In this document: in pieces, positions 17,732 to 27,000 of the stretch | Position numbering within the stretch: the first letter of the stretch is position 1 | Layout of the letters: each line of letters starts with the position of its first letter | Origin: Tritrichomonas foetus | Lineage: Eukaryota; Parabasalia; Tritrichomonadida; Tritrichomonadidae | DNA length: 33,896 bases | NCBI GenBank assembly: GCA_001839685.1 | Contig: MLAK01000804.1 | Coordinates: 108,591-142,486 of the forward strand | Direction of reading: 5' to 3' | The notes under the pieces: model-generated | The model's input: only the letters and a program-made list of their open reading frames with translations | What the model was told of the DNA's origin: nothing | The model's database searches: none | Program-made: the position numbers and the translations under genes

Positions 17732-19819
17732 TCACTCTTCCTCCTCTTCTCCGCCTGTCGAATTTTCCACCTGATCATTTGGGCCTGTTGACTTTCTCGA
17801 CCTGATGCTTGATCGAGATGCATTTGTAGCTTTACTTCTAGTATGTTGTTGTGCAAATGTCGTTTTTCTTCTTTTATTCGCATTATTTGTATTTCTTGTC
17901 TGTTTTGGTGCCGAAATTTGTGCTTGTGCTGCCGCCTGTTTCTGTGCGAGGAGTCTTGCCTTTTCAGCTTCTTTCTGTTCAATATATTGTGCAAGTGCTG
18001 TTGGAACATCATCAACAACATGACTATGAATTGGTTTAATATCAACGAAATATCTCATTGATGTTTTTCCGATGAATTTATGAATCTTTTCTATTTCCAT
18101 CTTGACATTTTGCATTGCATAAGCGAGTGATTTTTGTTCATTCTTCATAAAAATTGCAGTTGCCACACTTTTACTTAAATCTTCTTTTCTTTTTTCAAGT
18201 TCCTGCGTGAGTTTTGTATTTAGTTGTGAAATTAGATTCATTGATTCAGACATTTCATTTCCAGCAGCAGCCCAATGTCTTGTATATGAATTTACAGATT
18301 TAGCATCATCAAGGAACCTTTGAGTTTGCTTTGCCATATATCGAACATTCCATCGACGAAATGCCTGTCGAATAGTTCGATATTTTCTCATAAGCTGCAT
18401 TCGACTTAATAAGAATTTCAAAGGCTTTTTTCTTACTTTTTCTTTGGCTGTATAATAGTGCCATGCACTGAAGACACGATGCATTCTTTGATGCAAGAGA
18501 TTTATATAAGTCTCCATCATTCGTGACAATCTCTCTCTTCGTGCAGAAGCAGCAAAATGAAATTCAACTAAACATTTCCTCATAAATTCACGTTGTGACC
18601 TTCGCCTGAATTCCTCCATTCTATTTCGGCGAATGCAAAGCCACCGCCATTCTTTCAACACTTTAAGTTTAATAGAAAAGTTGATTCGATAATTAGTAAG
18701 AAGACGATTCTCTGGTCTGTGCCAAACAGCATAACCACCAAAAACCACAACACGACCAACAGAGAGTGAATACCATGCTTGGAAAAATGATTTTTTCATA
18801 TGATTGATATAATGCTCACGAGCAATAGCATTTCCAGAACGTGATTCATTTCGACACTGTTCAACATAAAGACGCCAATATTTAAATACTATTTTTTTCA
18901 TATGATTTGCGTAGTTTTCATGGCCGAAATCAATGATGACTTTTTCGCGCTCGATTGAAAGAAGAATATAAATTGATTGATTAGCATCTAATGAATCATT
19001 GTTAATTGATACTTGGCTATCAGCTAAGCGTCTTTGTGCTTCAGCAGCTATTCGAGCATGTAGCTCTTTGAGTGCCTTTCGTGAGTGTTTTGAATAGGTC
19101 AATAATTTCCACTTTTGAAGAAGAATTGCTCCTCTTCGATTTAACCAATTTCGATGTAACACAGCAATTTGGCTTTTTTGTTTCTTTTCAAGTTCCCGTG
19201 ATTGAATTGACCATTCTCTCCAGTATTTCAAAGCATTCCGATTTCTGACAAGAAATCGTCTATTTAATAGCATCTTGAAGTGATCGTCGGCTTTCGCATA
19301 AGAAAGAAGAAACCCAAGAAGCGACTGGTGAATAGATGCACAATCTCTCCTCATTGTATTGTGCAAAGCATTAACGATGACTGTCAAATGCTTTTTGTTG
19401 TAGGACATTCTGAAGTTTTTCTGGATCGAAAGCGCCCTATCGTCCTGTGAATTCGAGCTATATTCAATCTCTCGTTGAATATCATAAATCCGGCCGTGAA
19501 TTCGATTAAATGTCATTTCGATTGATTTGGGAACTTGCAATGCAGCATTCATTGAGTTTGCAATGAAAGACGCATCATCTTCAATATCTCTCAACGGTTG
19601 CTCTAACGATAGCAAGTTCTTTTTGATTAAGGAGGCTTGTAAGTACCGAACTGAGGTTGCTTCTTGAGTTTTTTCGGGGATTTGAGCAGCAATACCGGGT
19701 TTATAAAATGGGACTTTTGGCTTATTCTTTGGCTGTTCCTTTGGTGGATGATTTGGATAGAGAATTTCGAGTGGAACAAGTCTATTTCCGTTCCTCTTCT
19801 TCTTCATTGAGCTGCTCAT
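17732..19819 (-). CDS. Sfi1-like Trp-repeat protein (probable centrin-binding / basal-body component)
   Basis: The 695-residue protein is basic and strongly helical. From about 198 to 495 it carries a series of repeats with an aromatic-xx-Trp core: ALKYWREW, LLQKWKLL, VFKYWRLY, FFQAWYSL, VLKEWRWL, VFSAWHYY and AFRRWNVR. This matches the Sfi1 pattern (hydrophobics followed by F/LxxWK/R), which in other eukaryotes forms a long helix decorated with centrin at centrosomes or basal bodies. Two neighbouring repeats share NHMKK followed by the Trp core, showing internal duplication. After about 500 there is a coiled coil, an Ala/Gln-rich helix, a basic linker and a final GGEEEEE tail that resembles the glutamylated tails of tubulins. 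The ATG at 19819 (MSSSMKKK) is the first in frame. Fewer and more irregular repeats than yeast Sfi1 keep the family call moderate. Confidence 0.65.
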   Translation of the reverse strand: MSSSMKKKRNGNRLVPLEILYPNHPPKEQPKNKPKVPFYKPGIAAQIPEKTQEATSVRYLQASLIKKNLLSLEQPLRDIEDDASFIANSMNAALQVPKSIEMTFNRIHGRIYDIQREIEYSSNSQDDRALSIQKNFRMSYNKKHLTVIVNALHNTMRRDCASIHQSLLGFLLSYAKADDHFKMLLNRRFLVRNRNALKYWREWSIQSRELEKKQKSQIAVLHRNWLNRRGAILLQKWKLLTYSKHSRKALKELHARIAAEAQRRLADSQVSINNDSLDANQSIYILLSIEREKVIIDFGHENYANHMKKIVFKYWRLYVEQCRNESRSGNAIAREHYINHMKKSFFQAWYSLSVGRVVVFGGYAVWHRPENRLLTNYRINFSIKLKVLKEWRWLCIRRNRMEEFRRRSQREFMRKCLVEFHFAASARRERLSRMMETYINLLHQRMHRVFSAWHYYTAKEKVRKKPLKFLLSRMQLMRKYRTIRQAFRRWNVRYMAKQTQRFLDDAKSVNSYTRHWAAAGNEMSESMNLISQLNTKLTQELEKRKEDLSKSVATAIFMKNEQKSLAYAMQNVKMEIEKIHKFIGKTSMRYFVDIKPIHSHVVDDVPTALAQYIEQKEAEKARLLAQKQAAAQAQISAPKQTRNTNNANKRRKTTFAQQHTRSKATNASRSSIRSRKSTGPNDQVENSTGGEEEEE

Positions 19820-20242
19820 TTAGAAACTTTTTTACTTGTGGCGAAATAATTTCTCTGAAATATTTCAATGGAAATAATAATTAACGATTTTTTCCTCTTC
19901 AATTTGTTCACAAAAAAGATATTTTAAACGTGAATATTCAGAATTTTGAAAGAACTTTTTCAATAATGAAACTTAATTTGATTATTTCTCCCGAACTTCT
20001 TAATAAAATCGAACAAAAAACCTATATAATTTTTAATTACATGAGAAAATTGAAATGATGCTATTTTATTCAGAGTTTTTTGCCTTCTTTTCACATTATC
20101 GAGCTAGTAATAATAATTCTTTTCATATAACATTTCATTCATTCATATCTCATATAGCATGTCATCTAACCGAAAAAATAGGTGAAATATTTCGCCAACT
20201 ATCTTTGATGTTTTCATCTGATCAAACATAAAAATTAACTCC
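19820..20242. other. divergent promoter region
   Basis: Spacer between the divergent Sfi1-like and PDI-like genes. It contains TAACGATT near 19881, about 65 bases upstream of the Sfi1-like ATG, which resembles the ACGATA boxes elsewhere. Otherwise it is AT-rich, with no gene or repeat seen. Confidence 0.3.
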
Positions 20243-21760
20243 ATGTTCTTCTTCCCACTTTTTTCATTACTTGTCTCCAGTCGAAGACGAACTATGGCTG
20301 CCGAGAAATTCAATAAGGACAATGATCCAGTTCACTACATGCGCGAGCTTGAGTTTAAAAATACTATCGACCAATATGACCTCGGAATAGTTCTTTTCTT
20401 CAGAAAGGATGTCGATGAGTGCAAGAGGATGCTTCCTGGCTTCCGCTATGCCGCACAGAAGTCGCTAGGTCGCGCAGATTTTATCGCGGTAAGCGCGAAA
20501 GCTGCAGCCGATCTTTGTGACGAACTTGGAGTCGATACGTATCCAACAGTTTTCACATTCCGTAACGGTCACTTAATCGAGAAATTGGTTAATCGTACTT
20601 CATCCAAAGATTTATATTATTACGTAAAAAACGTCACAGCGGCCAAATATAAGTATATCCACGATCCTTCGTTAATTCGCCCAACTTTACTCAAGCATAA
20701 TGTAACCTTAGTTATTTCCGTTAAAATGGTCGATGCGCGATTAGACAAACTGCTCGCTGTTATTTCTACGAAATTTTTCAAAGATCTACAGATTATCGTT
20801 TCGACATCAGAAGAAGTTTCAAAAGGCTTTAATATCGATAAATTCCCGTCGATTACAATCATGCGAAAACAAGATGATGCAAATATATCTTTCACTGGAG
20901 ATCCCACGAGGACGACTGTTAAATCGCTTTCAGACTTTGTCGAAAAAAACATCAAACCGAGATACGAGCTCATTACTTCATTCCACGATGTGAAAGATGA
21001 GCTTTACTTTGTTTCACTTTTTGATACAACAAATGAACCACAGTCAAAATTTGTGAAGGATATCTTAGAAAAAGTTTCGGCCGACCATTTAGGGAAATTC
21101 AAGATTCGCTACGCAGATGCTCTTCAACTCCGCCGAAACTTAACAATCATGAATATACAGAACTTTACAATTCCGATTTTCATGTTTCTTCGAACAGATC
21201 GTTTTGGTTATAATAAATATATATATCAAGGAAAGCAAACCCCGCTTGCTGTTTCAGCATTCTGTTCTGATCAAATTCGTGGCAGAAATCCAGAAACTAT
21301 CATCGACAGCAAAGTTACTAAGCCTAGCTGGGCTGCATCAAAATCCAATATTTTATTGAAATTTTTCACCGGCTCAGAATTGAAAAAGTCGCTCGAAAGT
21401 GACATCAAGAAAGACTATGTGGTAAACTTCGTTGGCTTTCCCTGCCTCCACTGTGATGAAGTTGATGCCTTATTTGATGAAACCGCACAGTGGGCAAAGG
21501 CCAACAACGTTCGAGATGTAATTTTCGCACGAGTGAATGCAACTTCAAATGATATACCAAACACTGTCTGGCGAAATGAGACTTTTCCATACGGATGGTT
21601 CTTCCCAGCACGCGACAGGGGTGCAGCCTTTCCAATCGGAAAAAGAAGACAGCTCTACTGGATGGCCCAGCTCCTTGCGGACAACTGCACCACACCATTT
21701 CAGGCGCAGCTCCCGCCAAAACCAACAAAAACACCAGCGCCACACGGAGATGACCTTTAA
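20243..21760 (+). CDS. protein disulfide isomerase-like ER protein
   Basis: The 505-residue protein begins with a short hydrophobic leader (MFFFPLFSLLVSS), a plausible ER signal peptide. The alternative start at Met18 would remove it, so the ATG at 20243 is preferred. Four thioredoxin-like segments are inferred (a-b-b'-a'). The first (about 25-130) has the fold, with cis-Pro at YP101, but its active site reads VDEC60, keeping one cysteine. The last has FPCLHC with C401 and C404, a full CxxC redox pair. The C-terminus is HGDDL, an acidic-Leu ending that could be a divergent KDEL/HDEL retrieval signal. Codons here are somewhat more GC-rich than in neighbours, suggesting good expression. It should oxidise or isomerise disulfides in secretory proteins through the C-terminal site, with the first domain perhaps substrate-binding. 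The family call is solid; the subfamily is not assigned. Confidence 0.8.
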   Translation: MFFFPLFSLLVSSRRRTMAAEKFNKDNDPVHYMRELEFKNTIDQYDLGIVLFFRKDVDECKRMLPGFRYAAQKSLGRADFIAVSAKAAADLCDELGVDTYPTVFTFRNGHLIEKLVNRTSSKDLYYYVKNVTAAKYKYIHDPSLIRPTLLKHNVTLVISVKMVDARLDKLLAVISTKFFKDLQIIVSTSEEVSKGFNIDKFPSITIMRKQDDANISFTGDPTRTTVKSLSDFVEKNIKPRYELITSFHDVKDELYFVSLFDTTNEPQSKFVKDILEKVSADHLGKFKIRYADALQLRRNLTIMNIQNFTIPIFMFLRTDRFGYNKYIYQGKQTPLAVSAFCSDQIRGRNPETIIDSKVTKPSWAASKSNILLKFFTGSELKKSLESDIKKDYVVNFVGFPCLHCDEVDALFDETAQWAKANNVRDVIFARVNATSNDIPNTVWRNETFPYGWFFPARDRGAAFPIGKRRQLYWMAQLLADNCTTPFQAQLPPKPTKTPAPHGDDL

Positions 21761-21955
21761 ATTGTTCATTTATGATAAATAAATCAGTTAGATATATTAT
21801 TTCTTTTTCGAATGTTTTTTCTTTTTCTTTTGTTTCATTCATTGAGTTATTATTGTGGCTTATCCTGCTGCGATGTACTTTGTTTTCGAATTCTGTTTTG
21901 GAAGTGCACTGAGCATTCATTCACAGCCGACTAGCTCCTCCATTTGGGCTTCCAT

Positions 21956-22029
21956 TTTACTTTCACCTATTTTACTTTCATCGATTTAATTTCGTTGATT
22001 TAACTTTCATCTATTTAAATTTCATCTAT
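21956..22029. repeat. 15-bp degenerate tandem repeat, about 5 copies
   Basis: Units of the form TTTACTTTCATCTAT run from 21956, with one 14-base unit in third position. Copies differ at a few positions each. The array ends at a TACAGTC. It looks like ordinary minisatellite growth just downstream of the PDI-like gene. Confidence 0.6.
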
Positions 22030-22362
22030 TACAGTCAAAAATGATGGATTTCTAGCCACAGTAACATTGGCTTGAAACATGAGTTGTCTGATTTTGCGCA
22101 ATTGATTATTGTATTTGACACAACAGTTTATCAGTGAATGAGACTCACAATGGACGAATGGAAATGAGGAAAAAGCAGCAATCATATGAAATGAACAAGT
22201 GAACCAGCTTATATAGAAAACAGTTCATATATTTCATTGATCTTGAGTTTCATCTGTTGCCAAATCGTCTACAAATTGTTTTGTGTTTTGAAACACAGTT
22301 CCTAATGCACTCAGTGCAATGGATGAAATGACAAATTTCATGATCATTGATATCATCATCAT
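22015..22362 (-). other. two in-frame short ORFs; first encodes a candidate 42-residue membrane peptide
   Basis: The frame from ATG 22360-22362 (the first of three consecutive ATGs) to TGA 22234-22236 encodes 42 residues: a hydrophobic start (MMMISMIMKFVISSIALSAL) and an acidic, Gln/Thr-containing tail. That layout suits a signal-anchored microprotein. In the same frame, after two TGAs, a second ORF (22185-22015) encodes 56 Cys- and Val-containing residues. G+C is a little higher than in the surrounding spacer. It may be a real small gene, a decayed membrane-protein gene with two nonsense codons, or chance. No family is recognised. Confidence 0.3.
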
Positions 22363-22753
22363 ATATTCTTCCTTCTATCATCTTCTATACCAACATATCT
22401 CCGAATCGAACTATTAAAATTCTGATCTTAGAATAATGGTCGTATTTAATTTTTAACAAGATACTAATTCAGGCAAAAGGAATAATTATTTTGCAGCTGC
22501 CTTGCATATTTTTCCTTATGATATAACTCTTATGACATAACTCAATACTCAGAAAACTATCATGTCCATCATGCTCCCACGTATTTTTGTCATTTTAATT
22601 TGCTCAAACGGCTTTTGATTTTTTCTTTTTCAGGATTCTTTCCAATTTTTTGTTTTTTATTAAACGTTCGTGTTCTCAAATATTCAATCTATCATCACTT
22701 CTATTCAAATTTTTGTCATTTTGTATTATTCTGAAAGTGCTTTAGCTCATAAC

Positions 22754-22830
22754 TTTACTTTTTGAATTGATCATTCAAATTATATTTACTTTTTGAATTA
22801 ATCATGATATAATCTTTACTTTTTGAATAC
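22754..22830 (+). promoter_or_regulatory. three copies of TTTACTTTTTGAAT upstream of the 22961 gene
   Basis: Copies at 22754, 22785 and 22815, spaced 31 and 30 bases, share TTTACTTTTTGAAT; the first two continue into T(G/A)ATCAT. The regular spacing of about three helical turns places them on one DNA face, 130-207 bases before the ATG. The same ACTTTTTGAAT core occurs upstream of the gene at 24002. Confidence 0.45.
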
Positions 22831-22960
22831 TGTGGAATCTTAAACCCAAAGTTTTCAGGCAAAAATAAACGGCAATCACAAAACATATAAACTCTCAATT
22901 TTTGATCGATTAATATCTAAATTTTCAAATTGCAGAAAAAGACGCACGCCGACAAACTTA

Positions 22961-23467
22961 ATGAGAAGCAAGCAACCATTTAAGCAAAAAGAAATCACCA
23001 AAAAACCACTTTTCAACAAGAACGCCAAATCGAAAACTCATCAGAATAATTATTCCGTTTCCACGACTCCGCGCTTCAAAGACAAAGGCACGAAAACCGA
23101 GTTAAAGCTCACTCCAATTTCCATCAACAGTCCGAAAATGGTGAGATCTTCATCAATTCCAGATATGTTGGATGCTCACGAAGTTTCATGGGAAAGAAGA
23201 GAAAGAAGCGTTTCACCGGTCTTGCCGATGACTCCTCGACTTCCAAAACCAAACAAACCTGACGTGAATCAATTCGGGCTCACAAAAAAGCAAATTCAGT
23301 ACATCGAAATTTTGTCTCTTTCGCTTTTGATTATGATCTGCTTGATGAGCGCTGTTTCGATAAAGGAGCAGTATACAGATTCGAATGTTCCGCAATTTCT
23401 CTTTTTAGCATCAGCAATCACACTTTTTCGTATTTTTTATCAGATTTTCAAATTATTTTATAATTAA
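22961..23467 (+). CDS. small basic protein with C-terminal two-helix membrane hairpin
   Basis: The 168-residue protein has a Lys/Ser/Pro-rich, probably disordered N-terminal region of about 110 residues containing SP and TP sites (SVSPVLPMTPRLP). Two hydrophobic segments follow: about 116-133 (EILSLSLLIMICLMSAVS) and about 145-165 (FLFLASAITLFRIFYQIF), separated by a short polar turn. The likely topology is a hairpin with both ends cytosolic, as in ER- or organelle-shaping proteins, but no sequence family is recognised. No N-terminal signal peptide is present. The ATG at 22961 is the first in frame. Three ACTTTTTGAAT boxes lie upstream. The next gene follows on the same strand after 0.5 kb. 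Confidence 0.65.
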   Translation: MRSKQPFKQKEITKKPLFNKNAKSKTHQNNYSVSTTPRFKDKGTKTELKLTPISINSPKMVRSSSIPDMLDAHEVSWERRERSVSPVLPMTPRLPKPNKPDVNQFGLTKKQIQYIEILSLSLLIMICLMSAVSIKEQYTDSNVPQFLFLASAITLFRIFYQIFKLFYN

Positions 23468-23549
23468 TATCATATTATTTATATGATTTAATCCATTTTT
23501 ATATATTTTTTTGTATACATCTGCATTTAGAACAAACCCTGAAATGATT

Positions 23550-23567
23550 TTGACCAATTTTGGTCAA
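23550..23567. promoter_or_regulatory. dyad TTGACCAA-TT-TTGGTCAA
   Basis: Two perfect 8-bp inverted arms with a 2-base centre lie 83 bases after the small membrane-protein gene. The GGTCAA half is shared with the 13-bp inverted pair at 23741-23753 and 23950-23962. It may act as a 3' signal for the upstream gene or as a distal site for the downstream one. Confidence 0.35.
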
Positions 23568-23931
23568 TTATTAAGGTGAATTTGAATCCCTGTTTGAACT
23601 TTTGGTTGTAATGCAGAGTTATTCTTTCTTGTTGGTATGTAAATGTCTTATCACATTTTCTGCATTTTTTTATTTTTATTATTATTTCCCAATTTAAAGA
23701 TTTATATAAAAATTAAAGTGTGATCTTTTATTCGTGAACAGTTAAGGTCAAATAAAATGTCAAATTACCAAAAAGTGCTCACTGACAAACTTGTTGTACT
23801 TTACTTTTTATTTTATATCATTGTGAAGTAGATTATTTAGAAAGTATATGATGTTTTGTTCATGCTGTTACAGTAATAATATTAATAAGTGGAGTTATTT
23901 CTCATAACTGTTAATGATGTAATGAGAGATC

Positions 23932-23980
23932 AACTTTTTGAATGATTAAATTTGACCTTAACGATATCATTCAAAAAGTG
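23932..23980. promoter_or_regulatory. compound promoter element: inverted AACTTTTTGAATGAT around TAACGATAT
   Basis: AACTTTTTGAATGAT (23932-23946) is matched at 14 of 15 positions by the inverted copy at 23966-23980. Between and slightly overlapping them are ATTTGACCTTAAC (23950-23962) and TAACGATAT (23959-23967), the latter identical to the Myb-recognised core described for a T. vaginalis promoter. The element ends 22 bases before the ATG at 24002, so it probably overlaps or adjoins the transcription start. The proximity, symmetry and recurrence elsewhere support a regulatory role. Confidence 0.5.
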
Positions 23981-24001
23981 ACATAAAGACGTTTAGGGAA
24001 A

Positions 24002-27000
24002 ATGAGCGAAAGTTCTTCCGAAATCTCTGGCGCGCTTCAGCGAATTCACCAGCTCGATGCAGAACTTTCAACCAGCACCGATGTGTCCAACATTCTAAAC
24101 GACGGCAATTCGAATCGAAACAATAACGATCAGTCAATTCTTTCTAATGACCAAGATTCCTCCGATTTAGGTCACGGCTTCTCGACACCATCAGAAAAAG
24201 TCGCTGATTTCTGCATCGCTTTTAATAAAAAAGTGGGGGTTTCGACATCAACCCTCGAAGAGGTCCTCGAGATTGTCGACATCCTAGTAAGCAATCACGT
24301 AAGTAACGAACCATACCAACCTAGCGAAAATGAATTAGTAGTCAAGTACAAAGAACGAATTAAATCATTGAAAAATCGAAATATAGAATTACAGAAAAAA
24401 TTACATCAAACTGAAATTCAGAACTCGGCATTTCAAACAAACTCCGACCAATTAAAATATGAAAATCATCGCCTCGAAGAAACTTTATCAGACGTTCAAC
24501 AAAGGCTGGCAACAGCTCAACAAGAAATAAAAGATCTTAAAAATCAAATGAATAGAAACAAAAATTCTAAAGAATTATTAGAAGCTTCATTTGCAAATTT
24601 TGGTGAATTGATTAATTCACAAATTGACGACGCATCAAAATATGTCTATCAAAGAGACAATTTAATGAAAATTATTAATAAACAAAGTGCTGCTTTACAA
24701 ACTTATGAACAACTGCTCACAAAAATGAAAGAAGAAAAAGCTCAAAATAATTCTTCATCTCAAAATTATTCAAATTTCGATAATTTCAATCCACAAAGTA
24801 ATTATAACAGTTATAATGGTGAAGAATATAATGATTCAGAATCAGAAATGCCATCGACGTTAGCAATCATTTCCAAAATTTCAAATGATTTTATTGATAA
24901 AGATATCAAATTTTATATTTCTGATTTAGTGAATGATTCTTCAACACCAATTAATGACAGAATCGAATCCGCAATTTCTTATATTTGTCGAAATTCAAAT
25001 AAAGCTCTTCAATCCCAGAAGGAATCTCAAGAAAATATTGATAATTTGAAAACAGAATTAAACGAAATGAAAATAAAATGTAATGAAATTGTGTCTCTTT
25101 TCGATGAAGAAATTCAATTCATGCAAAGATTAGCTCATTCAAATGATATCCAAGCTTGCGTTTTTTATAGAGAAGATCAAAATAAAGTTTTACCAATCGA
25201 ACAAAGTATTAAAGATGAATTAATTAAACATTGTATTAGAGTCAACAGATACATTGAAGAAACTCTTCCACAAATTAACATAGGTGAAATAACAGATGCA
25301 TTTTCAAATTATGAAAATATTCAACCTACAGAAATATTCAATTTATTGAATGCAAATGTACTTGATAAAAAGTTACAGCTGTTTACTGACAGAATGAAAA
25401 ATAATGAATCGATTGAATTGAAAGAACTATTTTGTTTATTTGCTGCTCAAGCTTTCACAAATGATATTTTACAGAATCATTCAGTCGAACTGAGAATGCG
25501 TTATGAATTAGCTCAGAGAGAAATACAACAATTGAGGTCTGATTTGGAAGATATAAAAGATCCAATTCGATCAATGAAGAAAGTAATCAATCATCTAAGT
25601 AGACGTGAAAATAAAGCAAAGAAACTTTTATTAAATGTAATCGAATTTTCCAACGCTTCAAATTCCAGCAAAAGTATTAAGAACTCTAGTAAAACAAATA
25701 AAACTGTCGAAAATGGTGAGAATGATAATGAAAATAATAACAGTTTGGATTTGTTAACAATTGTTAAAGAAATTGTGCAGCAAATTGCGGAAAACAAACT
25801 CGGTCATCCTGAAAAGTTACAGAAACAGCTTGAAGAAGTTATTTCCGAGAAAAACAAACTCACTGAGTCATTGAATCAACAGCTTCAGACTATTGAATCA
25901 GATTTAGAAAAGACCGAAAAAATTTATCGTGACAAAGAACAAGAGCTTATCAAAACAATTGACTCTCAAAAAGTAGAAATCGAAACAGAAAAACAGAAAA
26001 ATGATGATTTAAATATTCGAATTAGTGAAGTTCAGAATCAATTAAAAGAAATGACGGATTCATTTAATGATCTCCGTGAGAATCAACAAGCTGAAATTCG
26101 AAATATCCAAGAAATGAGAGAATCACAAATACAATCTTTGACAGCTCAGTTAGAAGCAAAAATTGACAGAATTAAAGATTTAGAAGACAGTTTAGATGGT
26201 TTAACTTTGAAATTCGACGATCAAAAGAAGGAGAAAAAAGAGTTGAAAGATCGAATTGAATACCTTGAAGCAGTAAATTCTAAATCAGCCTCAGCTTTAA
26301 GTGAAAAATTGAAAGCACTTCGTGAAAAATACGAAATCATTATCCAGCAGTCCCAACAACAAATACAATCGATTAAAGAAGATAATTCAAATTTGAAAGA
26401 AGAAGTTCATAATTTACAGACTAGAAATGAAGAAATATGCGCTGATTTAACAAACTGCCAAATCAATAAAAAATCTATAGAGCTGAAAGCTAAAGCTTTA
26501 GAGGATCGCTGTGAAACACAAAGACAAACTTTAACAAGCCAATTCGATGCAAAGATTCGGATGCTTGAAACTCAATACGAAACAAAAGTGAATCAAATGA
26601 ATGAAGATCAAACTCGCCTTTTGAATGATTTCATCTCACATATTAATGAAGAACTTGATGGTAACTTTGATCTTACTGACTATGATGGAAGCTTGAGATC
26701 ATTTTTAAGGATGTTTACAAGCGAACTTGATTCAAGACATCATTCTCAAGTAGTTTATGAAGAAACAGCCGCCGATATTTTGAAAGTCCAGAAATTATTA
26801 AAGATTTCTGAATGTCAGGAGCTTTTCGGACCAGTAAGTGCCCTTGTTAAAGCGAATAAAGAAATGCAAAAACGTGTCACTGATTGCGAAGAAAGTCTAA
26901 ATGAAGCTGAAAATCGATCTAACGAATATTGTAAAGAAATGAGAAAAGTAACAAACCAGATTACTTCATTAAGACAATGGGAATCATGGGCTAGAAGATT

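Larger units (their letters stand above)
21761..22960. other. 1.2-kb intergenic region with repeats and short ORFs
   Basis: After the PDI-like gene there is a 15-bp degenerate tandem repeat (21956-22029), two in-frame minus-strand short ORFs (22015-22362) and three copies of TTTACTTTTTGAAT (22754-22830) in the presumed promoter of the gene at 22961. The remainder (about 22370-22740) is AT-rich with no recognised feature. Confidence 0.35.
23468..24001. other. intergenic region carrying the promoter of the coiled-coil gene
   Basis: Contains a perfect dyad TTGACCAA-TT-TTGGTCAA (23550-23567), GTTAAGGTCAAAT (23741-23753) repeated exactly in inverted orientation at 23950-23962, and the compound element at 23932-23980. 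The rest is AT-rich with no gene seen. Confidence 0.4.

Noticed and set aside
17805..18061. Three overlapping hydrophobic + strand ORFs
   Set aside because: They are antisense to the Ala/Lys-rich C-terminal region of the Sfi1-like gene and have no independent support.
21405..21920. 171-codon minus-strand ORF
   Set aside because: Most of it is antisense to the PDI-like coding region, whose sense frame has clear domain support.
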